Shown: positions 6,446 through 13,903 of the stretch, piece after piece
How positions within the stretch are numbered: the stretch's first letter is position 1
Layout: each line of letters begins with the position of its first letter
Assembly (NCBI GenBank): GCA_949300515.1
Contig: CASGEP010000010.1
Coordinates: forward strand, 1-50,537
From: an uncultured bacterium
Lineage (GTDB): Bacteria > Cyanobacteriota > Vampirovibrionia > Gastranaerophilales > Gastranaerophilaceae
Reading direction: 5' to 3'
Length of the DNA: 50,537 nucleotides
Notes under the pieces: model-generated
What the model saw: only the letters and a program-made list of their open reading frames with translations
What the model was told of the DNA's origin: nothing
The model's database searches: none
Translations under genes and position numbers: made by a program

Positions 6446-7480
6446 ATGCAAATACAAAACACAACATATACTAACAAATTTCAAAGCATAAAAGCCAAAA
6501 GGAATACTGCCGGCAACAACATATCCTTCAGAGGATTAAAACACCCTGAAACAAAATCAATGTTTGTTTTTGATTTGGATGGAACTCTTGCAACAGCGAC
6601 AACAGAACAGCTAAAAACTATTTTCAACAAGGCAAAATCTTGCAATTCAGAAATTGTATACGCAACTGGCCGGACATTTAAAGAGTTTATTAAACTTCAA
6701 AACAAGCTGGCAAATAAAGGTGTAAATCTGCCCGATCCGAATTATTTAATTGCAAATAACGGACAATTCCTGTACGAAAACATCGGCGGAGTTATGGTTG
6801 AAAATTTAGCTTATCAGGAACAGCTGCAGCAGAAAACAAATTACAGCAGAGAAGTTGTGACTCAGGTAATGAAAGATTTTGCCAAAAGTGACAAATATCG
6901 ATATACACAGGCCGAATTAAATACTTTAGCAAATTTAAAAGAAGTCAAACTATCGGATCCCGAGTTTTTCGACTCAAGAATTTCATACTATGAGTGGAAT
7001 CCAAGCAAAAATATGGCTGAATACTTTTTGGCCCATGATGTAAATATTGACGTGTTTAAAAAAGAGGTAACGGAAACACTTGCCAAAAAAGGGTGCAAAG
7101 TTAAATTCAGGGAAAATCGTTATTCAAAACCTGTTATGGATGCCTGCAATAAAAGTATTTTGCTGCAGGCTAACTCATTAAGAAGGTTTAAGGACGGTTC
7201 CATGAATGCGTTATTTTTGTGTGCTGCAGATAAATCGGACGGTATAGAATTTATCAGAAAAAATGAAGATATTGCTTTTTGTGAAATAGTAATGGCAGGA
7301 AATGATGACAATGATATACCAATGGCAAAACTTGCCCGAAAGGGTGCAAAGTTTATATGCCTGAACGATGCTTCCGCCCGACTGGTAAATTGTTGTAAAA
7401 GTATAAAGGAAAATGTATATATTGCCATAAAAAACGGTGCAGCAGCCATTATCGAAGGTTTGGATGTGTTTACAAGTTAG
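6446..7480 (+). CDS. HAD-superfamily phosphatase (Cof/sucrose-phosphatase-like)
   Basis: The 344-residue protein has HAD motif I (FVFDLDGTLATA, about residue 41-52), a motif II threonine in YATGRTFKEF, and motif IV in MAGNDDNDIPMAKLARKG near the C-terminus. A C2-type cap lies between, as in Cof or sucrose-phosphate phosphatases, so a sugar phosphate is a plausible substrate. A ~35-residue N-terminal extension contains NNISFRGLK, a motif shared with other proteins in this window. Phosphatase fold is firm; the substrate is unknown. Confidence 0.8.
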   Translation: MQIQNTTYTNKFQSIKAKRNTAGNNISFRGLKHPETKSMFVFDLDGTLATATTEQLKTIFNKAKSCNSEIVYATGRTFKEFIKLQNKLANKGVNLPDPNYLIANNGQFLYENIGGVMVENLAYQEQLQQKTNYSREVVTQVMKDFAKSDKYRYTQAELNTLANLKEVKLSDPEFFDSRISYYEWNPSKNMAEYFLAHDVNIDVFKKEVTETLAKKGCKVKFRENRYSKPVMDACNKSILLQANSLRRFKDGSMNALFLCAADKSDGIEFIRKNEDIAFCEIVMAGNDDNDIPMAKLARKGAKFICLNDASARLVNCCKSIKENVYIAIKNGAAAIIEGLDVFTS

Positions 7481-7668
7481 CAGACCGGCTTAATAAATCC
7501 GACAATTGCTGATAATATTGAAAATTCAGACCGGCTGTTAAAAATAATCTAACCATCTGTAACAAGAAATCAAACCAAGTGTTCTTTTACAAATAATTCA
7601 ACTTTAATTCTATATAAATATACAAGAAAGGGGGGAAGTCGGCTCAAGTCCGGCATGAAAAAAGAAAG

Positions 7669-7935
7669 ATGAGAGATATATTACAAACCCTCTTATCTAT
7701 GGAAGTAATGCAGGATAAAACACTTAAATCAGTAAAAGAAGCTATGATGTGCAGCATTGCTAAAAAAGCCGTTAATGATGATTTAAAAGCCGTTGAGCGG
7801 ATACAGGCATGTATAGAAGAGAAACCAGCCGAGAAATTGAGCCTATCACCATCTCCAGAGGTTAAAACAGAGGTGCAGATGATTATAGGCAGAATTATAA
7901 CGCACAACACTGTCTGTAATAGTAAAATATTATAA
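7669..7935 (+). CDS. Small helical protein of unknown function
   Basis: The 88-residue product (MRDILQTLLSMEVMQDKTLK...) is predicted helical with no signal peptide. It distantly resembles small motility-associated proteins of the YjfB type, but the resemblance is too weak to name it. Upstream lies a purine-rich AAGGGGGGAAG (from 7625) and an overlapping 5-codon ORF (ATGAAAAAAGAAAGATGA, 7658-7675 region) that could be coupled to it. The opposite strand also carries an open frame; I prefer the plus strand because of these upstream signals. Confidence 0.45.
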   Translation: MRDILQTLLSMEVMQDKTLKSVKEAMMCSIAKKAVNDDLKAVERIQACIEEKPAEKLSLSPSPEVKTEVQMIIGRIITHNTVCNSKIL

Positions 7936-7946
7936 ATAATCGGCGG

Positions 7947-9005
7947 TTATTTAACCTGTAGTGCCAATATCTCATTAACTTTAGATTTTAATATGTCAGC
8001 GAAGCTATAAATATCATTCAATGAGTTTAACGGGACTTTTTCTTCTTTACCATCTTTTATATATGACAGGTACTTTTGGCTACGATTAAAATGCAAGCGG
8101 CATACAGTTTTTCTGATGTTATCATCAATCAAAATATTGAAATAACTTGAATTATCTCTGTAAGTTATTCTTTGTATATCAATGGTATCTATTAAAAGAC
8201 TCTTTATGATGGCGAAACCTTCTAATTCTTCCAGTGTAGTTACAACTTCATTTTTATTCTTGTTTTCTTTCGCTTCCTGTTTAGAGCTTAGGCTAAAATC
8301 AAGTGAGGTTTTCATTACTTTTGACATAAAAAGGTTGAAGGCTTCAATAGTTGTATTTTTGTGCTTTTCAATTATTCTATCCGTTATACGTCCTTCACAA
8401 ACTCCTGATTTATTAATTAAATACCTTATAAAATCATCGCTGGGAGCTTTATATTCGTTTTCAATAACCTCTTCAAACCTTTTGATATATTTTAAATCTC
8501 CGGCATTGGAAAAGGCCTTATCTATGTCAAAATGTTCTTTTGAAAACTCTTGCAGGGTTTCAATCTGATTTTCTTTAAAATCCTGTAAGTTAAATACAAA
8601 AAACGGTTCGCTGTCCAGTTTTCCGCTTGTTTCAATATCGGAGAAGAATTTATATACGATTCCGTTTGTGAGAATAATAAATTTTGCATCTGTCACGCTA
8701 AAATATCTTATAAGCTGTGTTGCGTGTTTCTTAATATCAAGAGCCTTATTGTCAACTTTCTTGCATTCAATGAGAATAATGGGTTTATTATCCTTTAATA
8801 TTGCATAATCAACTTTTTCACCCTTTTTAATACCTACATCCGCAATGTATTCGGGTATAACTTCCATAGGATTAAAAACGTCATAGCCAAGTGCATTGAT
8901 AAACGGCATAATTAAAGCATTTTTTGTCGCTTCCTCCGTCTGTAAATTTTCTGCCATGGTTAAGGTACGTTCTTTAAGTTGATTAATCTTTTCGATAAAT
9001 TCCAT
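7947..9005 (-). CDS. Stand-alone HSDR_N-type (PD-(D/E)XK) restriction-like protein
   Basis: The 352-residue protein has an N-terminal type I restriction R-subunit-like domain (HSDR_N): ATKNALIMPFINALGYDVFN, then VDYAILKDNKPIILIECKKV with the catalytic D...E-x-K, then HATQLIRYF. There is no helicase motor, and no HsdM or HsdS is nearby. A second, family-specific domain (about residues 240-352) follows. I chose the ATG at 9005, preceded by AAAGGTGA, over a GTG at 9020. It is divergent from the XRE gene at 9151. Related solitary proteins are widespread and sometimes prophage-linked; a DNA-cleaving defensive role is possible but unproven. Confidence 0.75.
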   Translation of the reverse strand: MEFIEKINQLKERTLTMAENLQTEEATKNALIMPFINALGYDVFNPMEVIPEYIADVGIKKGEKVDYAILKDNKPIILIECKKVDNKALDIKKHATQLIRYFSVTDAKFIILTNGIVYKFFSDIETSGKLDSEPFFVFNLQDFKENQIETLQEFSKEHFDIDKAFSNAGDLKYIKRFEEVIENEYKAPSDDFIRYLINKSGVCEGRITDRIIEKHKNTTIEAFNLFMSKVMKTSLDFSLSSKQEAKENKNKNEVVTTLEELEGFAIIKSLLIDTIDIQRITYRDNSSYFNILIDDNIRKTVCRLHFNRSQKYLSYIKDGKEEKVPLNSLNDIYSFADILKSKVNEILALQVK

Positions 9006-9065
9006 ATTTTCACCTTTCACCTTAAATACAAATCATATTAACACAAAAAGGAATATTAACATAAC

Positions 9066-9086
9066 TATATCACAAAAGGGGATATA
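9066..9086. promoter_or_regulatory. Candidate operator between divergent genes
   Basis: Inverted repeat TATATC (9066-9071) / GATATA (9081-9086) lies in the 145-bp AT-rich space between the HSDR_N gene and the XRE gene, nested in a wider AACTAT...ATAGTT repeat. It is a plausible binding site for the adjacent XRE regulator. Confidence 0.35.
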
Positions 9087-9150
9087 AAAATAGTTAATAA
9101 GACGTCATATATATACTACTTTTAATACAAGCAGCGAGGTATATTCCCTT

Positions 9151-9492
9151 ATGTTTTATGACAAAGAATTTTTAGGCAAAAAGTTTAAAGAATACAGAAA
9201 GAAGGCAAATCTTACCCAGGAAGAACTTTCGGAAAAAATTGAAATAGCTGAAAAGCATTATGGCAAATTGGAAAGAGGAGTTTTTATGCCAAGTCTTGAA
9301 ACTTTTTTCAAGCTCATAGATACATTAAAAATTCCTCTGTCCGAATTTGGTATACAGATAGAAAAAATAGGGAATACTAACAGGGATAGAATAATAAAAG
9401 AAATATATTCATCTGATAATGAGGAGTTAGAACTGTATTTAAATCTTATAGAGTCGGTAAAAAAGTATAACAATACAAAAAAGAACCCTTAA
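9151..9492 (+). CDS. XRE-family transcriptional regulator
   Basis: The 113-residue protein has a helix-turn-helix at residues about 9-65 (FKEYRKKANLTQEELSEKIE, then HYGKLERGVFMPSLETFFKL) and an acidic C-terminal helix. GAGGTATATTCCCTT precedes its ATG. It is divergently placed to the HSDR_N gene, and a C-protein-like controlling role for that gene is the simplest reading. The family is certain; the target is inferred from position. Confidence 0.87.
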   Translation: MFYDKEFLGKKFKEYRKKANLTQEELSEKIEIAEKHYGKLERGVFMPSLETFFKLIDTLKIPLSEFGIQIEKIGNTNRDRIIKEIYSSDNEELELYLNLIESVKKYNNTKKNP

Positions 9493-9584
9493 CTACGCAT
9501 TCATAAAGCGCAGGAGCAGAATTCCAAGTGACAGAAGGGTGGGCAAAACGTGCATTTCCCCTCATAGCAACTTCAATCAACGTT

Positions 9585-10364
9585 CTAAAACTCCAGTGTT
9601 TCGCTGTCGTCGGGTATCAAAAGAGTCTTAACCGAGTTCTTTTCTCTAAATTCCTTCAGGTCGTCTCTTGTCAGTGCAAGGTGGCTTACGGTGTCCATAT
9701 GGCTTGCAACCACTGTTGAGTCGGGCGCTGATTTTATCAGTTCTTTAATATCGTCAATATTCATAATCAGCCTTTCGCCGTTGAAAACAGTTGCCGCACA
9801 GGCATTTACAACAATTACATCGGGAGTGTATTTTTCTACCGCCTCCTGAACCTCGCCGCACCAGATGGTGTCGCCCGCGACATACAGTGTCTTTTCGCTC
9901 ACCGACTTAAATACAACCCCCATCGCGTCATAGGGCATGCCCACGGACTCGCACAGGGGCTTTATAATCTCTCTTTTACCGTGTTGTGTTCTTGTTTTGT
10001 ACAGAGTAATACCTCTGTATTTAGAGCCTTCTTCGGATAAAATTTCAACATCTCTAAAGCCTTTTGATGAAATATAGTCCCTGTCAACAGCAGACTGCAC
10101 AAAAACTTTTATATCTTTTTTAAGCGCATTTTGTGCAAACTCGTCCCAATGGTCGGGATGAACGTGCGTAATAATGACACAGTCAACATCAACAATTTTT
10201 TCAATCTCAAAAGGCAAATCAACTCTCGGCTGGCGCATTTGCGGATTTATTCCGGTGTCAAAGCCCTCCATGTAACCCTTGGGCATAAGCCACGGATCAA
10301 CCAAAAATTTTGCACCGTTGTATTCTATAATAATTGTGGCATTCCTTACCTGAGTGATTTTCAT
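9585..10364 (-). CDS. UlaG-like metal-dependent hydrolase (metallo-beta-lactamase fold)
   Basis: The 259-residue protein shows the metal-binding motif ITHVHPDHWDEF (residues about 78-89), later metal ligands around LYVAGDTIWCGE, and VVASHMDTVSH near the end. This is the layout of UlaG/YtnP-like metallo-beta-lactamase-fold hydrolases. I placed the start at 10364 (MKITQVRNATIIIEYN), which follows AAAAGGAGATAAAAAA. The open frame extends 25 codons upstream without a ribosome binding site. It appears monocistronic, and the substrate is not predictable. Confidence 0.85.
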   Translation of the reverse strand: MKITQVRNATIIIEYNGAKFLVDPWLMPKGYMEGFDTGINPQMRQPRVDLPFEIEKIVDVDCVIITHVHPDHWDEFAQNALKKDIKVFVQSAVDRDYISSKGFRDVEILSEEGSKYRGITLYKTRTQHGKREIIKPLCESVGMPYDAMGVVFKSVSEKTLYVAGDTIWCGEVQEAVEKYTPDVIVVNACAATVFNGERLIMNIDDIKELIKSAPDSTVVASHMDTVSHLALTRDDLKEFREKNSVKTLLIPDDSETLEF

Positions 10365-10480
10365 TTTTTTATCTCCTTTTGCGGACTGTGCCCAGTATAA
10401 CACAAAAATAAATACCGTATAAAACCCTAAAACTATCAATCAAAACAGAGTTTTAAAAAATTTTTGTCCGTAATATAATT

Positions 10481-10933
10481 ATGCCTATGGATATTTTATA
10501 CAGAAAAATTTCACAAAATGACACGGATGAAGTGCTTAATATGATGAGGGTGTTTTATGTATCGGATGCACTTTATACAAACGGCAGCGAGGATATTTTC
10601 AGGGCAAACATAGAAAATGCACTCTGCGGCTCAAAATATCTTGAAGGATATGTAATTTTGCAAAACCAAACAATAATCGGCTATGCAATGCTTGCAAAAA
10701 GTTTTTCAACCGAATTCGGGCGAGAGTGTATCTGGCTTGAAGATTTGTACATAAAAGAAGGATACAGGGGCAGGGGGATTATCTCGGGGTTTATTCAATT
10801 TGTTAAAAACGAACACCAAAACAAGATATTAAGGCTTGAAGTCGAACGGGAAAACAAAGGCGCAATAAAAGCCTATGAAAAAGCAGGTTTTAAAACTCTG
10901 CCCTACAGCCAATTTTATTATTTAAAAGATTAA
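10481..10933 (+). CDS. GNAT-family N-acetyltransferase
   Basis: The 150-residue protein has the GNAT acetyl-CoA-binding motif (EDLYIKEGYRGRGIISGFIQ, residues about 87-106) and the closing motif LEVERENKGAIKAYEKAGFK. GNAT enzymes transfer acetyl from acetyl-CoA to an amine. There is no clear ribosome binding site: TAATATAATT lies immediately before the ATG, so the mRNA may be nearly leaderless, or the ATG at 10487 may be used. It converges with the acetyltransferase at 10958. Confidence 0.85.
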   Translation: MPMDILYRKISQNDTDEVLNMMRVFYVSDALYTNGSEDIFRANIENALCGSKYLEGYVILQNQTIIGYAMLAKSFSTEFGRECIWLEDLYIKEGYRGRGIISGFIQFVKNEHQNKILRLEVERENKGAIKAYEKAGFKTLPYSQFYYLKD

Positions 10934-10957
10934 ATTTGCCCGAAAATGCCGCTTGGT

Positions 10958-11527
10958 CTAAACTTCTATTTTTTTGATAATTTTTGCGGGAACTCCGCCT
11001 GCTATGGTGTTTTTCGGAACATTTTTCGTTACAACGGCTCCCGCTGCGATGATTGCCCCGTCATGGATTTCCACCCCGCCCGTTATGGTTACGTTTGCCC
11101 CTATCCAGACATTGTTCCCTATTTTTACGCTTTTTGGGATAATGGAGGCGCGCAGCGCGGGGTTTTGATTGTGATTTAGAGTTGCAATAACTACATTATG
11201 CCCTATTAAAACATTGTCCCCTATTGTAATTCCGCCCTGATCCTGAAAATGGCAGCAAGAGTTTATAAAGACATTTTTCCCTATTGTAATATTTTTGCCG
11301 CAGTTGGTGTAAAACGGCGGAAACAGCCTGAAAGAGTAGTCAACAGGCTTGTTTATGAGTCTGAAAAACAGCTCGCAGACTTTCTCCGGCGGGTTATATT
11401 TATTGTTAAGCTCATCCGAGAGTCTCATTGCCTCATCCGCCAGTTGGCTCATATACAAATGAACTTCGGAACCTCCCGTGACTTCTCTGCCGGAGTTTAA
11501 ATGTTCTGAAAAATCGTCTAAATCCAT
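10958..11527 (-). CDS. NodL/LacA-type hexapeptide sugar O-acetyltransferase
   Basis: The 189-residue protein has an N-terminal helical part and left-handed beta-helix repeats: [56 protein letters not shown] and [20 protein letters not shown]. This is the maltose/galactoside/NodL acetyltransferase family, which O-acetylates sugars using acetyl-CoA. I placed the start at 11527 ([11 protein letters not shown]), following AAAGGCGGG, rather than the upstream open frame from 11602. Family certain, acceptor unknown; surface glycan modification is plausible. Confidence 0.88.
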   Translation of the reverse strand: MDLDDFSEHLNSGREVTGGSEVHLYMSQLADEAMRLSDELNNKYNPPEKVCELFFRLINKPVDYSFRLFPPFYTNCGKNITIGKNVFINSCCHFQDQGGITIGDNVLIGHNVVIATLNHNQNPALRASIIPKSVKIGNNVWIGANVTITGGVEIHDGAIIAAGAVVTKNVPKNTIAGGVPAKIIKKIEV

Positions 11528-11746
11528 ATGCAACCCGCCTTTAACCGTTATGTAAATCTTTTTGTTATGTTTTATTATTTTCCAAGCTTTATAAAATAGC
11601 AAATACTTATAATAAATATTTATATATGCCTGTCGGGCATAAGATAATTAATTTTTGTATATAATTTTAACAGTAATGGCAAAAAATTTTTTTCACGGTT
11701 TTTGTACCCGTGCAAGGCATGATTTTTTTAAGAGAGGAATAAATAA

Positions 11747-12757
11747 GTGAATATTTCAAGTATAAATTTTGGTACAAGTAAAGTACAAAGAGGTGTTTCA
11801 TCTGCGGGGAAAGCAGCTGAAAATAAACAGGTTCAAAGCAGCCCGCAGGGTTCAAGTTACAGAAAATTATCACTCGAGCAGCTTCAGAGCCTTGCTAATA
11901 TCTCCTTTGGCTCAAGCCTTGCAAAGCTGAATGAAAAAGACATCGCATGGCTCAGGGGACGTTTGACACCCGAACAGTATAAAAGAGCAAAAACACTTTT
12001 TTATATACCTCAAAAAGAAAATGAACAGTTTAGCAAAGAGGATATTTTAATTATTGCAAAGTTGGACGATAAAAAATTTGCAAAGGCGCAAAAACTGCTT
12101 CAAATGCCCGAAATCGCAAAAAGGGTGAGCGGATACGACCTATCCTCTCTTGTTGATTTAAACTTTTTAGATATGAAAACCGCAATAGGACTTATGCATA
12201 TTCCCCAAAGGGGCAAAAACCAGTTCAGCGCGGCTGATGCGATGATGATTACCCAGCTTGACAGAGCGGACTATAAAAGGGCGCAGAAGTTTTTCTATGT
12301 TCCCGAAAGAGGGCAAAGGCAGTTCGGCGCTTTTGATATTTGCTACGACCTTTCAAAACTGGATGACAAACAGGTTGAAAAGGCAAAAAGACTCTATTAT
12401 TCGCCGCAAAGAGGAGATAAACAGTTTACGGGCAGCGAGATAGCCGCCATTGCAAGCCTCAAGGATAAGCAATACCGTCTGGCTCAGGACTTTTTCCACA
12501 TAGCACAAAGGGGAAACAAACAGTTTGACGGATATGAAATTTGCAAATTGGCAAATATGAAAGAGGATTCGCTGAACCTTGCAAGGCACCTTGTATACAA
12601 TCCCAAGTACCAAATGCCAAAAGACAGTGTTTGCAGGGATATGATGAATTTTGCGCTCGAGGAAGGGCTTATTAAGAGAGATAAGCTTGAAGAGCCGCTG
12701 AATGCGTTTGAAATAGCGGCAATTGTGAGCCGCTTCCAACAGCAGACGGAAGGATAG
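11747..12757 (+). CDS. Helical-repeat protein of unknown function
   Basis: The 336-residue protein starts with GTG after AGAGAGGAAT. The N-terminal 45 residues are Ser/Gln/Lys-rich and carry SSINFGTS, and a second NISFGSS is at residue 51. From residue 95 there is a repeat of about 33 residues, beginning at F95, Y130, F160, F193, F227 and F260. Its consensus is F-x-x-x-D/E-I-x-x-I/L-A-x-L-D-x-x-x-Y-x-R-A-Q-x-F-F-Y-I-P-Q-R-G-x-x-Q. The units look like paired helices, so an elongated solenoid that binds protein or nucleic acid is likely. No signal peptide is seen. I know no named family for it. Confidence 0.75.
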   Translation: MNISSINFGTSKVQRGVSSAGKAAENKQVQSSPQGSSYRKLSLEQLQSLANISFGSSLAKLNEKDIAWLRGRLTPEQYKRAKTLFYIPQKENEQFSKEDILIIAKLDDKKFAKAQKLLQMPEIAKRVSGYDLSSLVDLNFLDMKTAIGLMHIPQRGKNQFSAADAMMITQLDRADYKRAQKFFYVPERGQRQFGAFDICYDLSKLDDKQVEKAKRLYYSPQRGDKQFTGSEIAAIASLKDKQYRLAQDFFHIAQRGNKQFDGYEICKLANMKEDSLNLARHLVYNPKYQMPKDSVCRDMMNFALEEGLIKRDKLEEPLNAFEIAAIVSRFQQQTEG

Positions 12758-12788
12758 TGATGTAAACGGCATAAATGCCTGTATGCCG

Positions 12789-12934
12789 GTCACCCTGAAT
12801 TTATTTGACAAAGCGAACCAAAATTTTTACTTTAAAAATTTTGCGTGAGCCTGTCCTTGCGTAGCGCAGCATCTTATTGACGTTGCATGCACACCCCAAA
12901 CGTTGCCAAGATCCTGAAATAAATTCAGGATGAC
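12789..12934. mobile_element. MITE-like element with 18-bp terminal inverted repeats
   Basis: Terminal repeats GTCACCCTGAATTTATTT (12789-12806) and AAATAAATTCAGGATGAC (12917-12934) are complementary at 17 of 18 positions. The 146-bp element contains an internal perfect 10-bp hairpin (CAAAATTTTT 12819-12828 / AAAAATTTTG 12834-12843), and its right end folds by itself (ATCCTGAA / TTCAGGAT, 12911-12931). It has no coding capacity. Size and ends fit a non-autonomous miniature element or a composite REP-like repeat. Confidence 0.55.
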
Positions 12935-13139
12935 AACTTGGCGCCGCTATTGCACCTGCACCGGTATCAATTCTTAGAATATACAAATACAATTTACATC
13001 TGCAATCAAAACTTCTCAATAGTGCAAAAAGTACACATGTCACCCATATAAACCATCAAAACAGACCCGCCATAACGGTCGGGTGCTCCTGTTGCAGCAC
13101 AACGCCGCAAAAAACACTAAAAAACTAAATAAAAAAAGG
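12935..13139. other. Non-coding stretch without clear features
   Basis: Between the MITE-like element and the next palindrome I find no gene. One GC-rich hairpin candidate (ACCCG/CGGGT, about 13072-13087) is visible, with no following T-tract. Confidence 0.4.
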
Positions 13140-13174
13140 TTTTGTCATCCTGAAATAAGTCCAGGATGACAAAA
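13140..13174. repeat. Free palindrome related to the MITE-like ends
   Basis: Stem TTTTGTCATCCTG (13140-13152) / CAGGATGACAAAA (13162-13174). The core GTCATCCTGAAATAA is nearly identical to the right end of the element at 12789-12934, so this looks like a solo copy of the same repeat family. Because of its A and T runs it can also act as a bidirectional terminator. Confidence 0.6.
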
Positions 13175-13212
13175 AATTTATTGGTCTGTCTTATCAAAAT
13201 CCGATACGACCC

Positions 13213-13238
13213 AAAAAGCTCCCACAAGGGAGCTTTTT
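13213..13238 (-). terminator. Terminator of tRNA-Leu
   Basis: Stem AAAAAGCTCCC (13213-13223) / GGGAGCTTTTT (13228-13238) with an ACAA loop. On the minus strand it ends in a T run, 4 bases beyond the tRNA 3' end. Confidence 0.88.
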
Positions 13239-13241
13239 AGA

Positions 13242-13326
13242 TGGTGGGCGAGAAGGGAATCGAACCCCCACGCATTGCTGCACAAGATCCTAAATCTAGC
13301 GCGTCTACCAATTTCGCCACTCGCCC
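13242..13326 (-). tRNA. tRNA-Leu (anticodon UAG)
   Basis: The minus strand reads GGGCGAG...CTCGCCC for the acceptor stem, with discriminator A and an encoded CCA. It has a D-arm with GGCGAAATTGGTAGACGC and an anticodon loop TTTAGGA (anticodon TAG). A long variable arm and the T loop TTCGATT make it a class II leucine tRNA of 85 nt. Several stems are weak: a U-U mismatch at position 28-42 of the anticodon stem and G-U pairs in the T and variable stems. A terminator follows directly. The 5' end is repeated upstream (see 13321-13512). Confidence 0.92.
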
Positions 13327-13512
13327 ATATTATATTATCAATTTACCGTTCATACAGGCGAAATTGGTTTATTGAGATTTCTCGTATCCTCGTCTCACTC
13401 GGATAGCGCCACTCGCCCATATTAAATTATCAATTTACCGTTCATACAGGCGAAATTGGTTTATTGAGATTTCTCGTATCCTCGTCTTACTCGGATAGCG
13501 CCACTCGCCCAT
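13321..13512. repeat. 92-bp tandem repeats copying the tRNA-Leu 5' end
   Basis: The segment starting TCGCCCATATTA at 13321 recurs at 13413, and its start recurs at 13505, giving a 92-bp period with few substitutions. Each junction carries GCCACTCGCCCATAT, which is the first ~12 nt of tRNA-Leu on the minus strand plus its upstream bases. Each unit also holds GGCGAAATTGGT, an exact inverted copy of the tRNA D-arm. The repeats place up to three tRNA-promoter-like segments in front of the tRNA. Confidence 0.8.
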
Positions 13513-13604
13513 ATTTTCAATGTCTTGGATTATTGCGCGCTCACAACCCTCTCGGGCTTGTTCGCTCCGGACGTTCGCTTCGCTCCACGTCCCGCAAAAT
13601 CCGC

Positions 13605-13660
13605 TATCAATTTACCGTTCATACAGGCGAAATTGGTTTATTGAGATTTCTCGTATCCTC
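13605..13660. repeat. Partial copy of the 92-bp repeat
   Basis: The stretch TATCAATTTACCGTTCATAC...GTATCCTC repeats the middle of the 92-bp unit without the tRNA-derived end. It follows a GC-richer segment (13530-13604: CTCGGGCTTGTTCGCTCCGG, CGTTCGCTTCGCTCCACGTC) with no coding sense. From 13661 to 13740 I see nothing else. Confidence 0.7.
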
Positions 13661-13740
13661 TCTCGCCTTAGGTATAGCCGCCAATGCGACCATAACAGTA
13701 ATTTACCCCGAACAAACCCAAAGGTCAAGCCCCGCAGCAT

Positions 13741-13764
13741 AAAAAAAACTCCCTCAACGGGAGT
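13741..13764 (-). terminator. Terminator downstream of cca
   Basis: Stem ACTCCC (13748-13753) / GGGAGT (13759-13764). Read on the minus strand it is followed by eight T residues. It lies about 140 bp after the cca stop and is the first intrinsic terminator for the rsmE-cca transcript. Confidence 0.75.
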
Positions 13765-13903
13765 AATGCTTTTTATAGGAAGGGAAGGTTAGGAAGTTTT
13801 AGTTTATAAAATTGGAGTTGCTTATTTGCTGTTCAGATTATTTATCTCTTACATATATATAAAGTATATAACGATTATATAATTGCAGAATTATTCAATT
13901 TTG

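Noticed and set aside
7481-7540. Direct repeat CAGACCGGCT (7481-7490 and again about 46 bp later)
   Set aside because: Only two short copies, no symmetry, and no link to a gene start or mobile element; probably chance or local duplication.
7644-7910. 88-codon minus-strand frame opposite the 7669 gene
   Set aside because: It has no ribosome binding site and starts inside the preferred plus-strand gene, so it is most likely its shadow.
13321-13512. Possible CRISPR array
   Set aside because: The repeated unit is 92 bp in direct tandem without unique spacers and contains tRNA-Leu 5' sequence, so it is a tandem duplication. No cas genes are present.
13464-13792. Open frames of about 90 codons inside the tRNA-linked repeats
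   Set aside because: They run through repeated non-coding and tRNA-derived DNA, have no ribosome binding site, and give biased, unlikely protein sequence.
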